NCBI GenBank assembly: GCA_932294295.1
Contig: OW028581.1
Span: 12,885,162-12,949,161 of the forward strand
Length of the DNA: 64,000 bases
Reading direction: 5' to 3'
From: Alitta virens
Lineage: Eukaryota > Annelida > Polychaeta > Phyllodocida > Nereididae
A program made the translations under genes and the position numbers. The notes beneath the pieces were generated by a model, which saw only the letters and a list, made by a program, of their open reading frames with translations, searched no databases and was not told the origin of the DNA. Within the stretch, counting starts at the first letter, position 1. Each line of letters begins with the position of its first letter. This document shows, in pieces, positions 11,405 to 22,600 of this stretch.

Positions 11405-12255
11405 ATAAGATAGGATATATTTTATGTAAGAACAGATAACTTAAGCAAAAGCTTTTGATCGACTAAAATAAAACGATATGACAAATGAAATATATACAGA
11501 TGAGTGAAAACTATAAAAAAACAGATTAGAATAATATATATTAAAAGCAAATAGACAAATAATACATAAAATGCAATGAAAACAGGTTCCACAACTGCAA
11601 TCTGGTCCATTCCATGCCAAAAGGGCTGATTTAAAATCTTTAAAACTTTGAATATTTTTTATGGCACTGGGAACAAGGTTCCACAATTTAGCACCCTGGT
11701 ATCCTATGGATGACCTACCGTATCTAATTTTTTTTAAACGTAGGTAATTGTATTATGTTATTATTTTTAAAATCATATTTGAACATTTTTTATTTAAAAC
11801 TTGTCATTTGACAGTGGGGGAGCATCAAACTGCAGAACTTGATCTCACGAGACACAGTTTATTGTTTTTAAAGATTTCTGTATAATTTGAATTTAATCAC
11901 TATATATAAAGCGGAGAGCACGTTCATTAAGTTTTTCAAGTATATTAATGTCTGCAGTTGGGCATTGGTGGTAGACTGTAGGGCAATAGTTAAATTTTAA
12001 ATGACTGATAGATTTTTAACTTTACTTCAGTATTAAGATTTTTTGATAAACGTTTTAAATAATTACTTTACCTGGATGCATTTTTATAAATATTGGAAAT
12101 GTGGACATTGAATTTAAGTTCCTGGTCTAAATTTATTCCTAGGAGTTTAACACAGTTATTGGCAATTTTTATTTGAATATTTTCTTGATTAGGCAAACCC
12201 CGGATCATAGCTTGAAATTTGCTTGGGTTTGTCTCCATGTAGTTAAGGGAGAACC
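11405..12255 (-). mobile_element. LINE fragment, 3' part of the reverse-transcriptase ORF
   Basis: Read on the minus strand from about 12240, the frames give METNPSKFQAMIRGLPN, then KLLGINLDQELKFNVHIS, then a YCPxVYHQCPT-like segment, LEKLNERALRF, and near 11690 LWNLVPSAIKNIQSFKDFK followed by ALLAWNGPDCSCG. This order is the C-terminal part of ORF2 in jockey/CR1/L2-like non-LTR retrotransposons, after the catalytic RT motifs. Stops and frameshifts show it is dead. It interrupts the SDR pseudogene and is a different family from the LINE at 37424-39780. Confidence 0.8.
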
Positions 12256-12644
12256 AGTCTCTCGGCCAGTGGTACTCCCGGATTCACATGATATCATCAG
12301 ATACTTTGTTTCCATGTCAATGAAATAAGCTGTAAGGCCACCCTCATTTCCATATAGTGGTCTTGTTAGTGTGGTTGACTATATAATCGTTCAAACTGTG
12401 TCGCAATGTGTAGTCTCACAGCAGTTTTCATAAACTTTGAAATAAAACTACAGATGACATCATGTGAATCCCGAACTCCCATTGGCTGAGAGACTGGCTG
12501 CCTCAACCAATAGGAGTCCTGGATTACTTGAATCCTTCTGGAGTTCAGTTTCCAAGCCAATGGAATCAGCTGTAATTGACTATCCAATGGTGAGAAGAGG
12601 TATTTATTTAAATGATTAAGAATAAATCATGAAGAAAATTAGTA
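12256..12644. other. Non-coding; nothing clear
   Basis: Intron-like sequence of the SDR pseudogene. Two imperfect inverted copies of a segment around CTCTCAGCCAATGGGAGT / GAACCAGTCTCTCGGCCAGT are visible near 12249-12285 and 12470-12500, suggesting another small inverted-repeat element, but its ends were not resolved. Confidence 0.35.
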
Positions 12645-13345
12645 CATTACTTTGCAAACTCAACAGTAAAGATAATGTTTGCAGTTTTGCTCCTTCAAGC
12701 CTGGAGAGCCTTCCAGCCTCTTTCAAACTGCAACTCGTCAAATTTCAACTGTCCCAATCTGTGCACTGTGATCGACAGATTAAAGGATGATTTAATCCGA
12801 GCCTGCTTCTAGTAGGCATTACATAAAAAATGTCTTATATTCCATCACTTGCTTGAGAACTCCAGGCAATCTGTTATTGGGTTTACATTATTTGCCTCAT
12901 ATCATACAATTCATGCATAATCATGTTCTCAGCAAGAGCAGTGCAATTAAATTTCATATTAATTTGTTTTTCATGGATACTGGCACAGATTGCACATTCA
13001 ATGATTATCATGTGCATGATATATGCTACTCCCCTCCCCCCCCCCCTTTTCTTTTTAAAAAGAAAGCACTGCTCCCATTACAACTAAATTTCACACTTCT
13101 GCTTGATATTTATAGCAAGGCAAAACTTACTATCAGCAGAGACATTGACGGCCTTCAGTTTGTCCAGCAGTAAATTTGACAGAAAATGCCCTGGAAGAAA
13201 ACAAGCTAAGAAACGAGCACAAAACAGGTGTCCTACCGACGCCTGGAGCATCAGAAGTGGACAGGAAACCTGTTACTACAGACGTCAGCAGCTTCCAAAA
13301 ATGGGAGCATTTGCCGACGGTCTGCATGCTTTAAATATAAGCTTG

Positions 13346-13687
13346 CTACTGACGTCGGTAGTGTCAGTGGTGGTTCATATAGCTTCCCATTTCCGGCAAC
13401 TGAAACTTTTAAGTCTAGCATTTACTGATCTTTAATACTGGCATGTTACCAATTGGATTCAATTCAATAAGCAATATCCTGAAGACTATCTAGAGATGGT
13501 CGGGAGTTCCACTGTACTGTACTGAGTATGGCTGCTAACCCATGTCATTAAAAACCTTTTTTGCTGGAAATGTAGCTGTCATTAACACAGCAAATACCGA
13601 CAGTCAGCAGTTCAGGCAAAGCAAAGCCTTCCCGACATCTGGTACCTGGGGTATTAGGTGAGCTGCTGACACTACCGACGTCAGTAG
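13346..13687. repeat. Inverted repeat with perfect 22-bp arms
   Basis: The left arm 13346-13367 reads CTACTGACGTCGGTAGTGTC plus AG, and 13666-13687 is its exact reverse complement. Each arm carries a GACGTC palindrome. Looser similarity outside the arms (CCTACCGACGCC near 13234) suggests a larger decayed foldback element. No ORF of note. Confidence 0.7.
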
Positions 13688-14063
13688 TAGGCCTAACACA
13701 GACCTGTTTTTTATATGTAGAAGACAGTGAACACACTTAATCGATTCGTCGCAGCCGTCCACGAAATGAGAACAACCGCCAAAATCGACGGATGCTTTAC
13801 TCATGTTCAAAACTTCCGTAGAAGATTCCCGGGTGATTGTTTATAGTTAGCAACAGTAGTGAAGCCATTGTTGCTCACGTGTGCCACGCAAAAGTCACCA
13901 GTTGCTACATTAACGACGGGTAGAGGACGGTTGCAGGGCCGGTTGGCTCGTAGCAGTTTATAATAATTCCCAGTGAGGCAAACTTCATTCACACCTCTGC
14001 CTTTGATAGAAACTGATCGACCTTGCCATATTCTTCTCTGCTGTTCAACTTTACCTTTTCACC

Positions 14064-15600
14064 ATGGGACCCAAGAAGAGACGCAATCTTGGAAAGAAAA
14101 AAGTCACAGAAGAAGAGCCTTCTTCACCTGCCTCTGGGGAAGAATTATTTGAGTCTGAAGAATCCAGTGTTCCTGCAGCTCCTTCTAGTCCTTCAAGTTG
14201 TACTTATTACACTCCTACCAAGTCTCCTATCAAGTCTTCTGCCAAGTCTCCTGCCAGGTCTCCTGTCAGGTCTTCTGACAAGTTGCCAGGTCTTCTGCCA
14301 AGTCTTCTCTTAAGTCCACTGCCAAGTCTTCTGGTGTTGATATGGATGACAGCGACAGAGATCCAAACTTTGATGTAGAGAAGGAGAAGAAAGACACCCA
14401 AGAAGAAGATGATGGTAGTGATGCCAGTGAATTTCCTGCCACCCAGGCCTCCTCTGCCACTGCTCCTGCTGCATCTCAGAAGAAACCAAGAAGAAAGACT
14501 GAGAAGCTTTTTCTACCTCCCAATGATGAGCAAGACATCGCTGACTGGTACTGGGAGAATGACATATTCTATGACAGGACCAGACGTGACTACAAGGATC
14601 ATCAGAGGAAGATGAGGCTCATCGATGACAAGGCACAGACCCTCAGTGTTCCCTGTACTGGGCTGGCTGGAGTTTATCAGAACCAGTGCTGGGAAGCTCA
14701 TCAAGCAGGGCCCTTCCGGTACAGAGAAGGAGAGTGGTTTATCTCCAACTTTGGGTTCCTTGAGCAACACATCTCCAGGGTGCCATCTCGTCAAGCTGTC
14801 AACCTAAAGAAGAAGATTGCGAAGAGCAACAAGCAACTGTCCACCTTTGATGACAGCTCCAGTGCAGGGCAGCAAGATTCTGGGCCTGAAGAACTGGAAG
14901 AAGTTGGAAGAAGTTGACGTTGAACAAAGTCCAGTCTTCCCAGTGACAACCAAGGGTGGTCCCTTCAAGAAGAGGAAGAATACTGGTGATCATTCTTCTG
15001 CCACAAGCTCCAAATTAGCTGACATTGTCCAGACTGCTCAGCAGACAGCTGCAAGGATTGACCAGCACATCAAAGCCTCACACAGCCTCCTCCTCCTCCT
15101 CCTCCTCCTCCTCCTCCTCCTCCTGCAGATCCGAAGACCCTGAAAATCTGCTCGATGACTGACTACATATATTCTGAGTGTCTTCAGTAGGACTTGGACA
15201 CGCATGATGACGTCGAAGCCCAACTGATGTCATTCTTCCTGCAGCTGAAGGCGCAAGTCAAGAGGAACAAGCAGCAGCAGCAACAGCACACTACTCCTGA
15301 GAAACAATGGACTACCTTGCAGACGATGTCCGCACAGCTGTCTTCTTCAGCTTCTTTACAGCCTGCAGGAGCTTCTTCAGTTGCCACGTTCCAGCCTGCA
15401 GGTACCTACCAGTCTTCTGGACCTTCATCTGCATTGGGCGTCTTCCCTGCTGTACCTTCTCCGGTGGTGCCTGGTTCTTTCTTGAACCCTCCTTGCTGCC
15501 TGCCAGTGACAACGTTCCTGCCAGTTCGACTCTGCTCAACATGAGCCAGATGATGAACTCATCCTCCCTTATGACTCAGATGTTGTCTCCGAAAAAGTAA
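14064..15600 (+). pseudogene. Decayed MYB/SANT-like (MADF-type) gene of a PIF/Harbinger transposon
   Basis: The open frame starts MGPKKRRNLGKKKVTEEEPS and continues through Ser/Pro/Lys repeats. It shifts frame near 14285 into a longer frame (14342-14917) with acidic residues, then LFLPPNDEQDIADWYWENDI and WEAHQAGPFRYREGEWF. It shifts again near 14910 (DVEQSPVFPVTTKGGPFKKR), passes a CTC-repeat near 15087-15123, and ends in a BESS-like tail (DVEAQLMSFFLQLKAQVKR) and LMTQMLSPKK. PIF/Harbinger elements carry such a MYB-like accessory protein, which helps the transposase bind DNA and reach the nucleus. The pairing with the convergent transposase stub at 17103-17485 supports this. At least three frameshifts show it is dead. 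Confidence 0.7.
15087..15123. repeat. (CTC)n microsatellite
   Basis: About twelve CTC triplets inside the decayed MYB-like gene; in the ancestral frame it would be a Ser run. Its expansion probably caused part of the frame loss. Confidence 0.9.
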
Positions 15601-16313
15601 TCACCTTATCCTGTTCCTGTTCCAGTAGAAAAAACAAGAAAACTCCAAAAATATTTATGGCCTTTTTCAAGGCCACCAAATCCTCCCAAAAGAGCACACC
15701 ATGTACAGTTTGTGTGACAAATGAAAAAAATAATAAAAATAGTCCCTGACCCACCAACTATATCTCTTGGTCCTTCTCCAATTTTTTCCACCTTTAAATA
15801 ACTTTTTTGGCCCTTAAATAACTAAGTTGTTGTTAAATTTTTATGCCAATACAGTCTAAACTCTTCCAATTTTTTGGCCCCTGAAATAATAATTTTTACT
15901 ACTACTGTTTTTCTTTTTTGTTTCATCCAAAAACCCACCAACTCTGTCTATCTTAAATGTTCTTGTCCCTAAATAAGTAAAAATATTTATTTTTGGTCTG
16001 AAAATATTCCACTTTTCCTCGTTCATTTCACTTAAATTCGGTGTTTATCCTACGCGAAAGTTACTCCTTGTAAAGTCTCTTTTAAATAAAATCTTAATTG
16101 TGGAGTTTTATAAAAAGGGCTGACAAAAACTGTAATTGACAGTGATTTTAAGGGACAAGAACATTTAAGAATGACAGAGTTGGTGAGTAGGGAATTTTTT
16201 TTCTTGACACAAAGATGTGTACATGGTGTGCTCTTTTGGGAGGATTTGGTGGCCTTGAAAAAGGCCGGGGTTGTTTTGTGAAATCTTGCAGGCTTCTCAA
16301 ATCATATTGTCTT

Positions 16314-17098
16314 GGGTCAGTCCATATGAATTCACCGAAATTCAGACAAACTTCCCAGGTCACCATCTCAAAATATTCTGCAAAAAAATATCATTTGTAG
16401 GACTATATAATTAATGGAAAAATCCAAAATTTCAGGTCTCCAGTGTCAATGGTTTAGAAGATACAGCAATTTGAAATTTTATTAATTGTTTTGTGGAAAA
16501 GCACAACAGCATGAATTTCCCAGTTCAGACGTCCATATCTCTCTTATTTTTCATAATGTAGGCATGAAATTTTGTACCTAGAGTAAAGAAGTTGTATTGA
16601 AACCATGTATTCTGTTACATCAGGGCTATTGGTGATATTTTTTCAAACTTTAATGCTCTGAAAAAAGGGTGAAAATGGGAAATGTTGCAAAACGAGACTT
16701 TAATTTTTGCAGGGCTGTGTGGAATCTATGCAAGAATAAGAGCTCATATTTATTTTCTTGCTTCTTATGGTCCACCTGCACATATCTGAATGGCCAAAAC
16801 CACCTTATTTGCAAAAAGATGGAAGCCAGAGTAGTTTTAAAAAGACAAATAATATATGATTGTGAAAAAAGCCCTTTATTCTAATGTAATTTTGACCCAA
16901 CAAGAGAGTTCACCATCACTTCCATATTTTTTTCCCCAATAACATTTCAAATTGCTGTATCTTCTAAACCATTGACACTGGAGACCTGAAATCTTGGATT
17001 TTTCCATTAATTATATAGACCTACAAATGGTAATTTCTTTAATTTTTTTTTGAGATGGTGACCTGGGGAGCATTCGGTGAATTCATATGGATTGACCC
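16314..17098. mobile_element. 785-bp MITE with long terminal inverted repeats, nested in the Harbinger relic
   Basis: The left end reads GGGTCAGTCCATATGAATTC and the right end GAATTCATATGGATTGACCC. The complementary arms extend about 165 bp (to about 16480 on the left and from about 16935 on the right) with few differences. TCTT flanks both ends (16310-16313 and 17099-17102) as a 4-bp target duplication. It has no transposase. The right flank continues the transposase frame, so it inserted after or during decay of that gene. Confidence 0.8.
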
Positions 17099-17102
17099 TC
17101 TT

Positions 17103-17485
17103 GCCATGTGACTCTTCCTTCCTCTGAATTGACATATTCCACCAAGTACAGTCGTAATTTGGCACTCTGGGTAGCATAGTTCCCTCCGATCCCAAAATCT
17201 CTTCATTCTCACAAAGTTCTTGTTGTGGGTTGCATCCTCCATCAATAATTCATTCATCAAGCGTTCATATTGGCCCATCTGAGGTCTTCGCAATAACCAT
17301 GGCCTCACCCAAAATCTCTTCCTTCTCCTTCTCTTGAGGACTGCTTGTCTTCTTTCTGCAGCTCTTCTGGACTGTTCTTCATCATGCATAATAGCCGGTG
17401 CAATAGTTGCTAGTTGCACATTTAATTCCAAGCTGACCTGAGCCAATTTTACAATGGCTGTTGGTTGGTCTACTGCATGTGCCAT
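17103..17485 (-). pseudogene. Truncated PIF/Harbinger transposase (N-terminal part)
   Basis: From ATG at 17485 the minus strand reads MAHAVDQPTAIVKLAQVSLE, then RRAAERRQAVLKRRRRKRFW directly followed by VRPWLLRRPQMGQYERLMNE and DATHNKNFVRM. The R-R-x-FWVRPWLLRR-x-x-GQYE-x-LM-x-EL signature is typical of the N-terminus of HARBI1-like DDE transposases. After about 95 residues the homology stops; the catalytic DDE domain is not found. At 17098 an inverted-repeat element has inserted. The gene converges on the MYB-like relic at 14064-15600. Confidence 0.75.
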
Positions 17486-18484
17486 GGTCCTTTCTCTGTG
17501 GTAACAAGGAGCAGAATGAAGGCTACAGACAAGCAGCCACTTACATATTCACATCTGCCACTGCACCGTGACAGCCGGCCTTAAAACTTAGTAACCTTCA
17601 CAGTCGTGATTGACACATGCTTGATACGCCCCTCACACGTACAAGCCTGCGGGTCGTACGTAGATGCCGTGGAGTCTCCCGTCGTAATCGTGATTTACCC
17701 GTGGCTCAACCGGCATCAGACCGGGCATAATCTGTCGGGTTTGGTACTTATCCTACGTGATCCGCCGGGTGACCTTGATTCACACCTCGCTGCCGCCAAC
17801 TCAACCGTCATCTTAAGCCCCGCCCCTTTTTGCTTCCAACAACCGTGGTGAAGTCGTCAAAATGGGGGTAATACATAATACTGCGAGAGCAATACGGCTT
17901 CACCGGGAAAACCGGCTATGTGAAAACCCCCCTTCAATTAGGGCTTATGGGGGGTTCAAAAAGTTACACTAATAGAGAACACAGGTTCAATTGCAACACA
18001 ATTAGCTTATCAAGCTATGACAATGATATAAACTAGTTTTGGTAAAACCACAATTTATTATGTGATAAATTAGTTGAATAACTCAAAGGAAATTGTGTAT
18101 CTTGCACCACAGACCTACTAAGCTCTGTATTTGCATGCAAGACACCTACCATGATCCATATCCATGTGTATCCTTAAATAGGCTCCTAGTTGTGCCATGA
18201 TCCACATATCCTTGTGGATCTCTTACATAGCTTATCAATAATATCAAATTGGGAGTACGTAGTGAGGCTCAGAATGTTACGATATGAGACAATGACCTTA
18301 CAAACACATAAATCAGCGAGTATTACAATAAACTCATAATGAGCTCATAATGTCACACTGACCTAACAATATGAGCTCGCAGTGAGGCATCCATTACAAT
18401 CTGAGATCACAAAGACCTCACATAGAACCTCACCATGAACTCACAGTGACATCATATTGTCCACTAGTACTAGTTGGTAGGAAG
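17486..18484. other. Non-coding, repeat-rich; candidate Harbinger end
   Basis: CpG-richer block at 17600-17935 (candidate right part of the Harbinger relic), followed by AT-rich DNA. From about 18240 to 18470 a degenerate repeat based on GAGCTCA / TCACAGTGA / TGAGGTC words appears. A similar block in the other orientation lies at about 42470-42610 in an M1AP intron. Confidence 0.5.
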
Positions 18485-18660
18485 GTGGGTGGGTGGATTA
18501 CGTCCTGTATTTCTGCACCTTATGTGCTAATTAGGACAGACAGGGACCACGGCAATGAAATGATGGATGAAACAGACATCAAACTCAGGCTTGACTGGGA
18601 ATGAAACCACGGACCCACTGGTTGAAAGCCAAGCTCGCTACCACTGAGCTAAGCCACCAC
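18485..18660 (-). mobile_element. tRNA-derived SINE
   Basis: On the minus strand the head reads GGTGGCTTAGCTCAGTGGTA (A-box type), followed by a region ending GTGGTTTCATTCCCAG (B-box type), then a unique body with CCGTGGTCCCTGTCTGTCCT and GGTGCAGAAATACAGGACGT, and a CCACCCACCCACC tail. The body and tail match the fragments at 9515-9599 and 8737-8772, which defines a SINE family in this genome. The head does not fold as a complete tRNA, so it is not counted as a tRNA gene. Confidence 0.8.
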
Positions 18661-18774
18661 CATGACAAGAATTGGCAAAACTAGTGGCAGAAATTCTAGT
18701 ATCTACTGTCTAGTGACTCACATGATAAGTAACCATAATCCCTGGGTTTTATTTCCTAATTAATTCCAGGCCAA

Positions 18775-19045
18775 CTCACAGAAATGATAAATTCAGCTCC
18801 CAGTTTCATTTCCGAGTCATTTACTACTTTCCCGGCTCCTCTAAAGATTCATTTCAGAGTCATTTCCAAGAGTATGATAAAGTCAGCTACCAGTTAATTT
18901 CCAGTCATGGTCATTCATATCCTAGAATATATGATGAACTCATCTCCCAGACCAATTTCCCAATCATTTACTAGTCATTTACACAGTGAGGTCAGCTACC
19001 AGTTCCATTTTCAGTCATTTGCTAATCACTTCCAAGAAAATGCGC
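18775..19045. repeat. Degenerate tandem repeat, about 75-bp period
   Basis: Words such as CAGCTACCAGTT, TTTCCAGTCAT and AGTCATTT(A/C)C recur through the segment at irregular spacing. A related block on the same strand occurs at about 41045-41185 (CAGCTACCAGTACTTCAGCT and following). No coding potential. Confidence 0.6.
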
Positions 19046-19688
19046 ACAACATCCAGCTCACTGGGACAGACAAATGAATCAAACCCAGGAACACGAGGTG
19101 TTGACCTACATCATAACGACCACAACAGTTCTGCATTCAATAATTCGACAGTTTCTTAATTCACAAGGTATGCTCAACTTCATCAGGAGATGGAATACTC
19201 AGCCTCAGTTTGCAGGCAAACACTAGAACTGTTGGGCAGCATGAACTTGAATCCCAATGAACAACACAACAAATTTATGGCATAAGTAAAATATATTCCG
19301 TACTCATTAAAAAAAAGAAGAAGATGATAAGGGTATGCATGATTAGTATATATACATGTGCAATTAAATTTAGGCGATGTATAGCATACAAACAGGATTA
19401 GCATTATGTATTCATAACATACGATATGTAAGGGAGCAAATTTTCAGACATTACCAGAAGAAACCACCCTTGCGAATCACTGAGGTGGTCTTATTTTGGG
19501 ATCGTTTTTGAACAGCAACGGCAGTTTTGGGGCACAGCAATGTGGTATGGTTCTTAATTATAGGAGGTCTTAATGTGGGGTTTCACAATGGTATACTAAA
19601 TTGATACAGTACAAGCACAAAACTCATACAACTAAGACAATATGGTGACATTATTTTTGCAAAGAGCACTACAGCACCCAATTGCATT
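19046..19688. other. 3' flank of NCAPD3; nothing recognised
   Basis: Between the repeat block and the NCAPD3 stop codon. It should contain the NCAPD3 3' UTR, but no convincing AATAAA on the minus strand was identified close to the stop. Confidence 0.4.
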
Positions 19689-22600
19689 TTATCGTTTAGA
19701 GTTCCTAGATGACCTTGAATTTCTAGGCAAGGTCGTAAATGAATCCTCATCTGAAGATTGGAGAGAGGATTTCTGAAGACGACCTGATTTCCGTCTTGAA
19801 CTGTGTGTCACTTGCTCCTCGATGTCATCTACATTTGTTGGCGTGCTCTGCGATTTCTGGGACAGACGCCCAGATTGTCTTCTCATATTCTGAGCAGTAG
19901 ATTCTTCTTTATCAGTATTGCTCTTTTTCTGGGTCCCTCCATCTCCCTCGGACAACTTTTGTCTCGATCGATTCGGTCTTGATGGTTGCCTGGACTTGCC
20001 CGTGTTTGAGTCACGAAGTGGTGAAACCTGTTCAACATCTAATTTCTCAACAGGTCCACCTTCAGGTTCTGAATTGGCAGCATTTCTGTTCTCCTTTAAA
20101 GCAGGCATCTGCAACAAAAAAATAATATGAAATTGATCCAAATCCAGTTCATGATCATTTGTCTATGTTAATTTTCAATCTTAGGCTACAAGAGCAAACC
20201 ACATCGCAATCTACTTGACAATTTTAAGCTAGAGTACTTGAAGTTTTTTGCAATGAGGTATAATGATTGAAACATACCGGAGATTTTATATTCCATTTGG
20301 AAGGTTTTGGTCGAGGATGGTCTGGAGAGAACATCAAGATGACATCACGTCGCATACCAGCTGCAAAGAATCAGCACTTATGTTAACTTAACAACACTAG
20401 TGTTAAATACTTAACCACATTATTATAAATAAAAGAAAAGGTCCCAACATAGGCAATAGACTGACAAAGAAAAGGAGAACTTACGATCTCTTTTAGCACC
20501 AGTCATCAGAATTGGCGAAGGAGCAGCCATGATCATACTGTAGTCTCCAGGGTTGAAAGTCAAATTTCCAAGCAAGGTCGTATTTCCAGCAGGCGTACTA
20601 ATGGCACGTTTGTTGTTTGGTGCCTTTGCGTTCTTATGGTGAGGGGTCTGTCAGAAGTAAGAAAAGATTTTTTATGATCTCATTCTTCAAGGTAATTGTT
20701 TCAGGGTAAGAGTCAATGTAATGCACATGTAACCGATGACGTTAAAATGCAGAACAAAAAATCAGATACTGTTGATCTGCTTCAAAGATATACATCACTG
20801 ACTTTTTAAGTGTCTCTTCAAAAAACATTTACGAAACAAATCAGGAGAGTCAAGTACCAACCTTATAGTTATCAAATTCTTCACTGGAATCGCCAGCATC
20901 CTTCCACCCCACCCTCTTCTGTCTTGACGGGGAAGATTCCTCGCTGCTCGATGAACGAAGAGGTGGTCGGGCCAGAGGTGCACTTGCAGGAGACACACCC
21001 ACCCGTGGAGACGTTATGCCCTTTGATGCTCCTTGACCTTGAGGCATGACCTTTGGAGATGTTCTTGCCAGGATAGATTTGTTTGCTCCTTAATGAAATG
21101 AAATGCCAGTGTTAAGAGCAAGCTAGAGCTGACATTGTATTACACAGTGACAAGTGTTGAGTAGGGAATGTCTGAAATTCAGCACTCCTAAGCTAGTTTA
21201 AAGATTTACCAAAGCACAGGCCAAAAATTTGCAAGAAACTAGAGGCAGATGTTACAAAAGTAAGATAGCATTTAAATTACATCCATCTTTACCCTCATCG
21301 CTTCCTTCAGCAACAAATAAATTCACAAACCTGGCGTTCCAGGCGCTGCAGCAGACAGTCTGCGAGCTCTTTCCATGGCTTTGTGGGCTGAGTTCATAAT
21401 TGCAACAGTTGCCAGGGACATAGGTCTGTAGAGAAACATAGAAATTGCTTAATTCATAGCGATTATCCAGTATATACACCAATTTATAATCTTAAAATGA
21501 TTCAGGCAGGTTTCCAAAATTTCTTCTAATGTTACAAAATATATAAGGAAAAAAAGAATCTTTAACATTAGAACCACTCATGGCTCACAATGTACTGTTC
21601 TTCATAAGGTCAAAATAGTGTGATACAACAATGGCAACAATAATCACTCTAAATTTCAGGGGTTTTAATGACGAGTGGTCTCATTGACAAGGTTGACTTT
21701 GGGACTGGTATCACAGTACATCACTACCTTTGAGGTGTTGCCGCAACAGCTCCCGGTGTTCTGCTAGGTGTCCTTCCTTTGACTACTGATCCAGGTTTTT
21801 CAGGAGTGTTTGTGGAGCCATTTGATTTGTCACCAGACAGGTTGATGAAGGGATTGACAGGAACAGGAGGTTCTGAGTCGCGAGATAGGGTGCCACTTGG
21901 AGGGTCTGCAAAAGTCACTGTTTGGGGTGACTTGCGCTGGTTATTCTGCAATGAGAAGTTCCACAAACTCTTAATTATCAAACAGAAACAAGTCATTTGT
22001 ACAGTTGTTTTGTAAAACAAAACCGATGTAGTTTAAAAATAAACTAGCAGTGTTTCAACAAGAGCCTGAAGAGAGATTTGATTGGACATAGCTTTCCCAA
22101 TCATTTCTTGATTGTATATTGATTTTTTGATGATATATTAGCTCCAGAATAATGCAAATATCAGCAATGCAAGGTAGTAAAAGCGAATTAATTAGTCAAA
22201 TAAAAGCTTCAGCAAGAAACGTCCTTGGAGCAGCATTTACTGTCATATTCATTTTCAATTCTGCACTACTCATTATAACAATATAACAAGTGCAACGCCA
22301 ATATAACTACTTGTGCTCATCTATTTTAGGGCTTATGCTCACCCTGTTTGATGGAGAAGCAGGCATTGCAGCAGCCGCTTGTTGCTGCTGTTCAAATCTT
22401 CTCAAGTCAAATTCAACTTCCTTCGCCAACTGTTTATCTGCCGCTAGAATATCTGTGAATGTATTCAAAGAACACTTCAGAATTTGCACGTGCATACTCG
22501 CAATTATGGCTACAAAATTCAACCCAATACATGTTATGTCCTTGTGATATACCCTCGCAATGCAGACACCTCATTTTTGGCCATTTACACATATCAGTGA

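Larger units (their letters stand above)
10346..13190 (-). pseudogene. Broken tandem duplicate of the SDR gene
   Basis: Three exon remnants match the neighbouring SDR gene at 4041-9090. 13131-13190 equals exon 4 with 21 nt lost in frame ([12 protein letters not shown] then AVNVSAD). About 12645-12765 equals exon 5, but the active-site region reads QA-stop-RSK instead of AYGKSK, and a further stop follows FAK. 10346-10445 equals the last exon ([20 protein letters not shown], stop) and is intact. The exon with the HPG motif is absent; a LINE fragment sits in that interval. The first three exons are also missing. The Ala at the catalytic Ser position is shared with the intact gene, so the change predates the duplication. 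Confidence 0.85.
14064..17935. mobile_element. PIF/Harbinger transposon relic
   Basis: Groups the MYB-like pseudogene (plus) and the transposase stub (minus) as one element with convergent genes. Between them, 15650-15720 and 16215-16275 are inverted copies of a segment with GCACACCATGTACA and GGCCTTTTTCAAGGCCACCA, showing internal rearrangement. At 17912-17932 the sequence CCGGCTATGTGAAAACCCCC resembles the terminal repeat of the MITE at 24230-24908 and is a candidate right end. No matching left end was found, so the boundaries are provisional. Confidence 0.55.

Noticed and set aside
15038..15223. Arg-rich frame on the minus strand
   Set aside because: It is the reverse of the CTC microsatellite.
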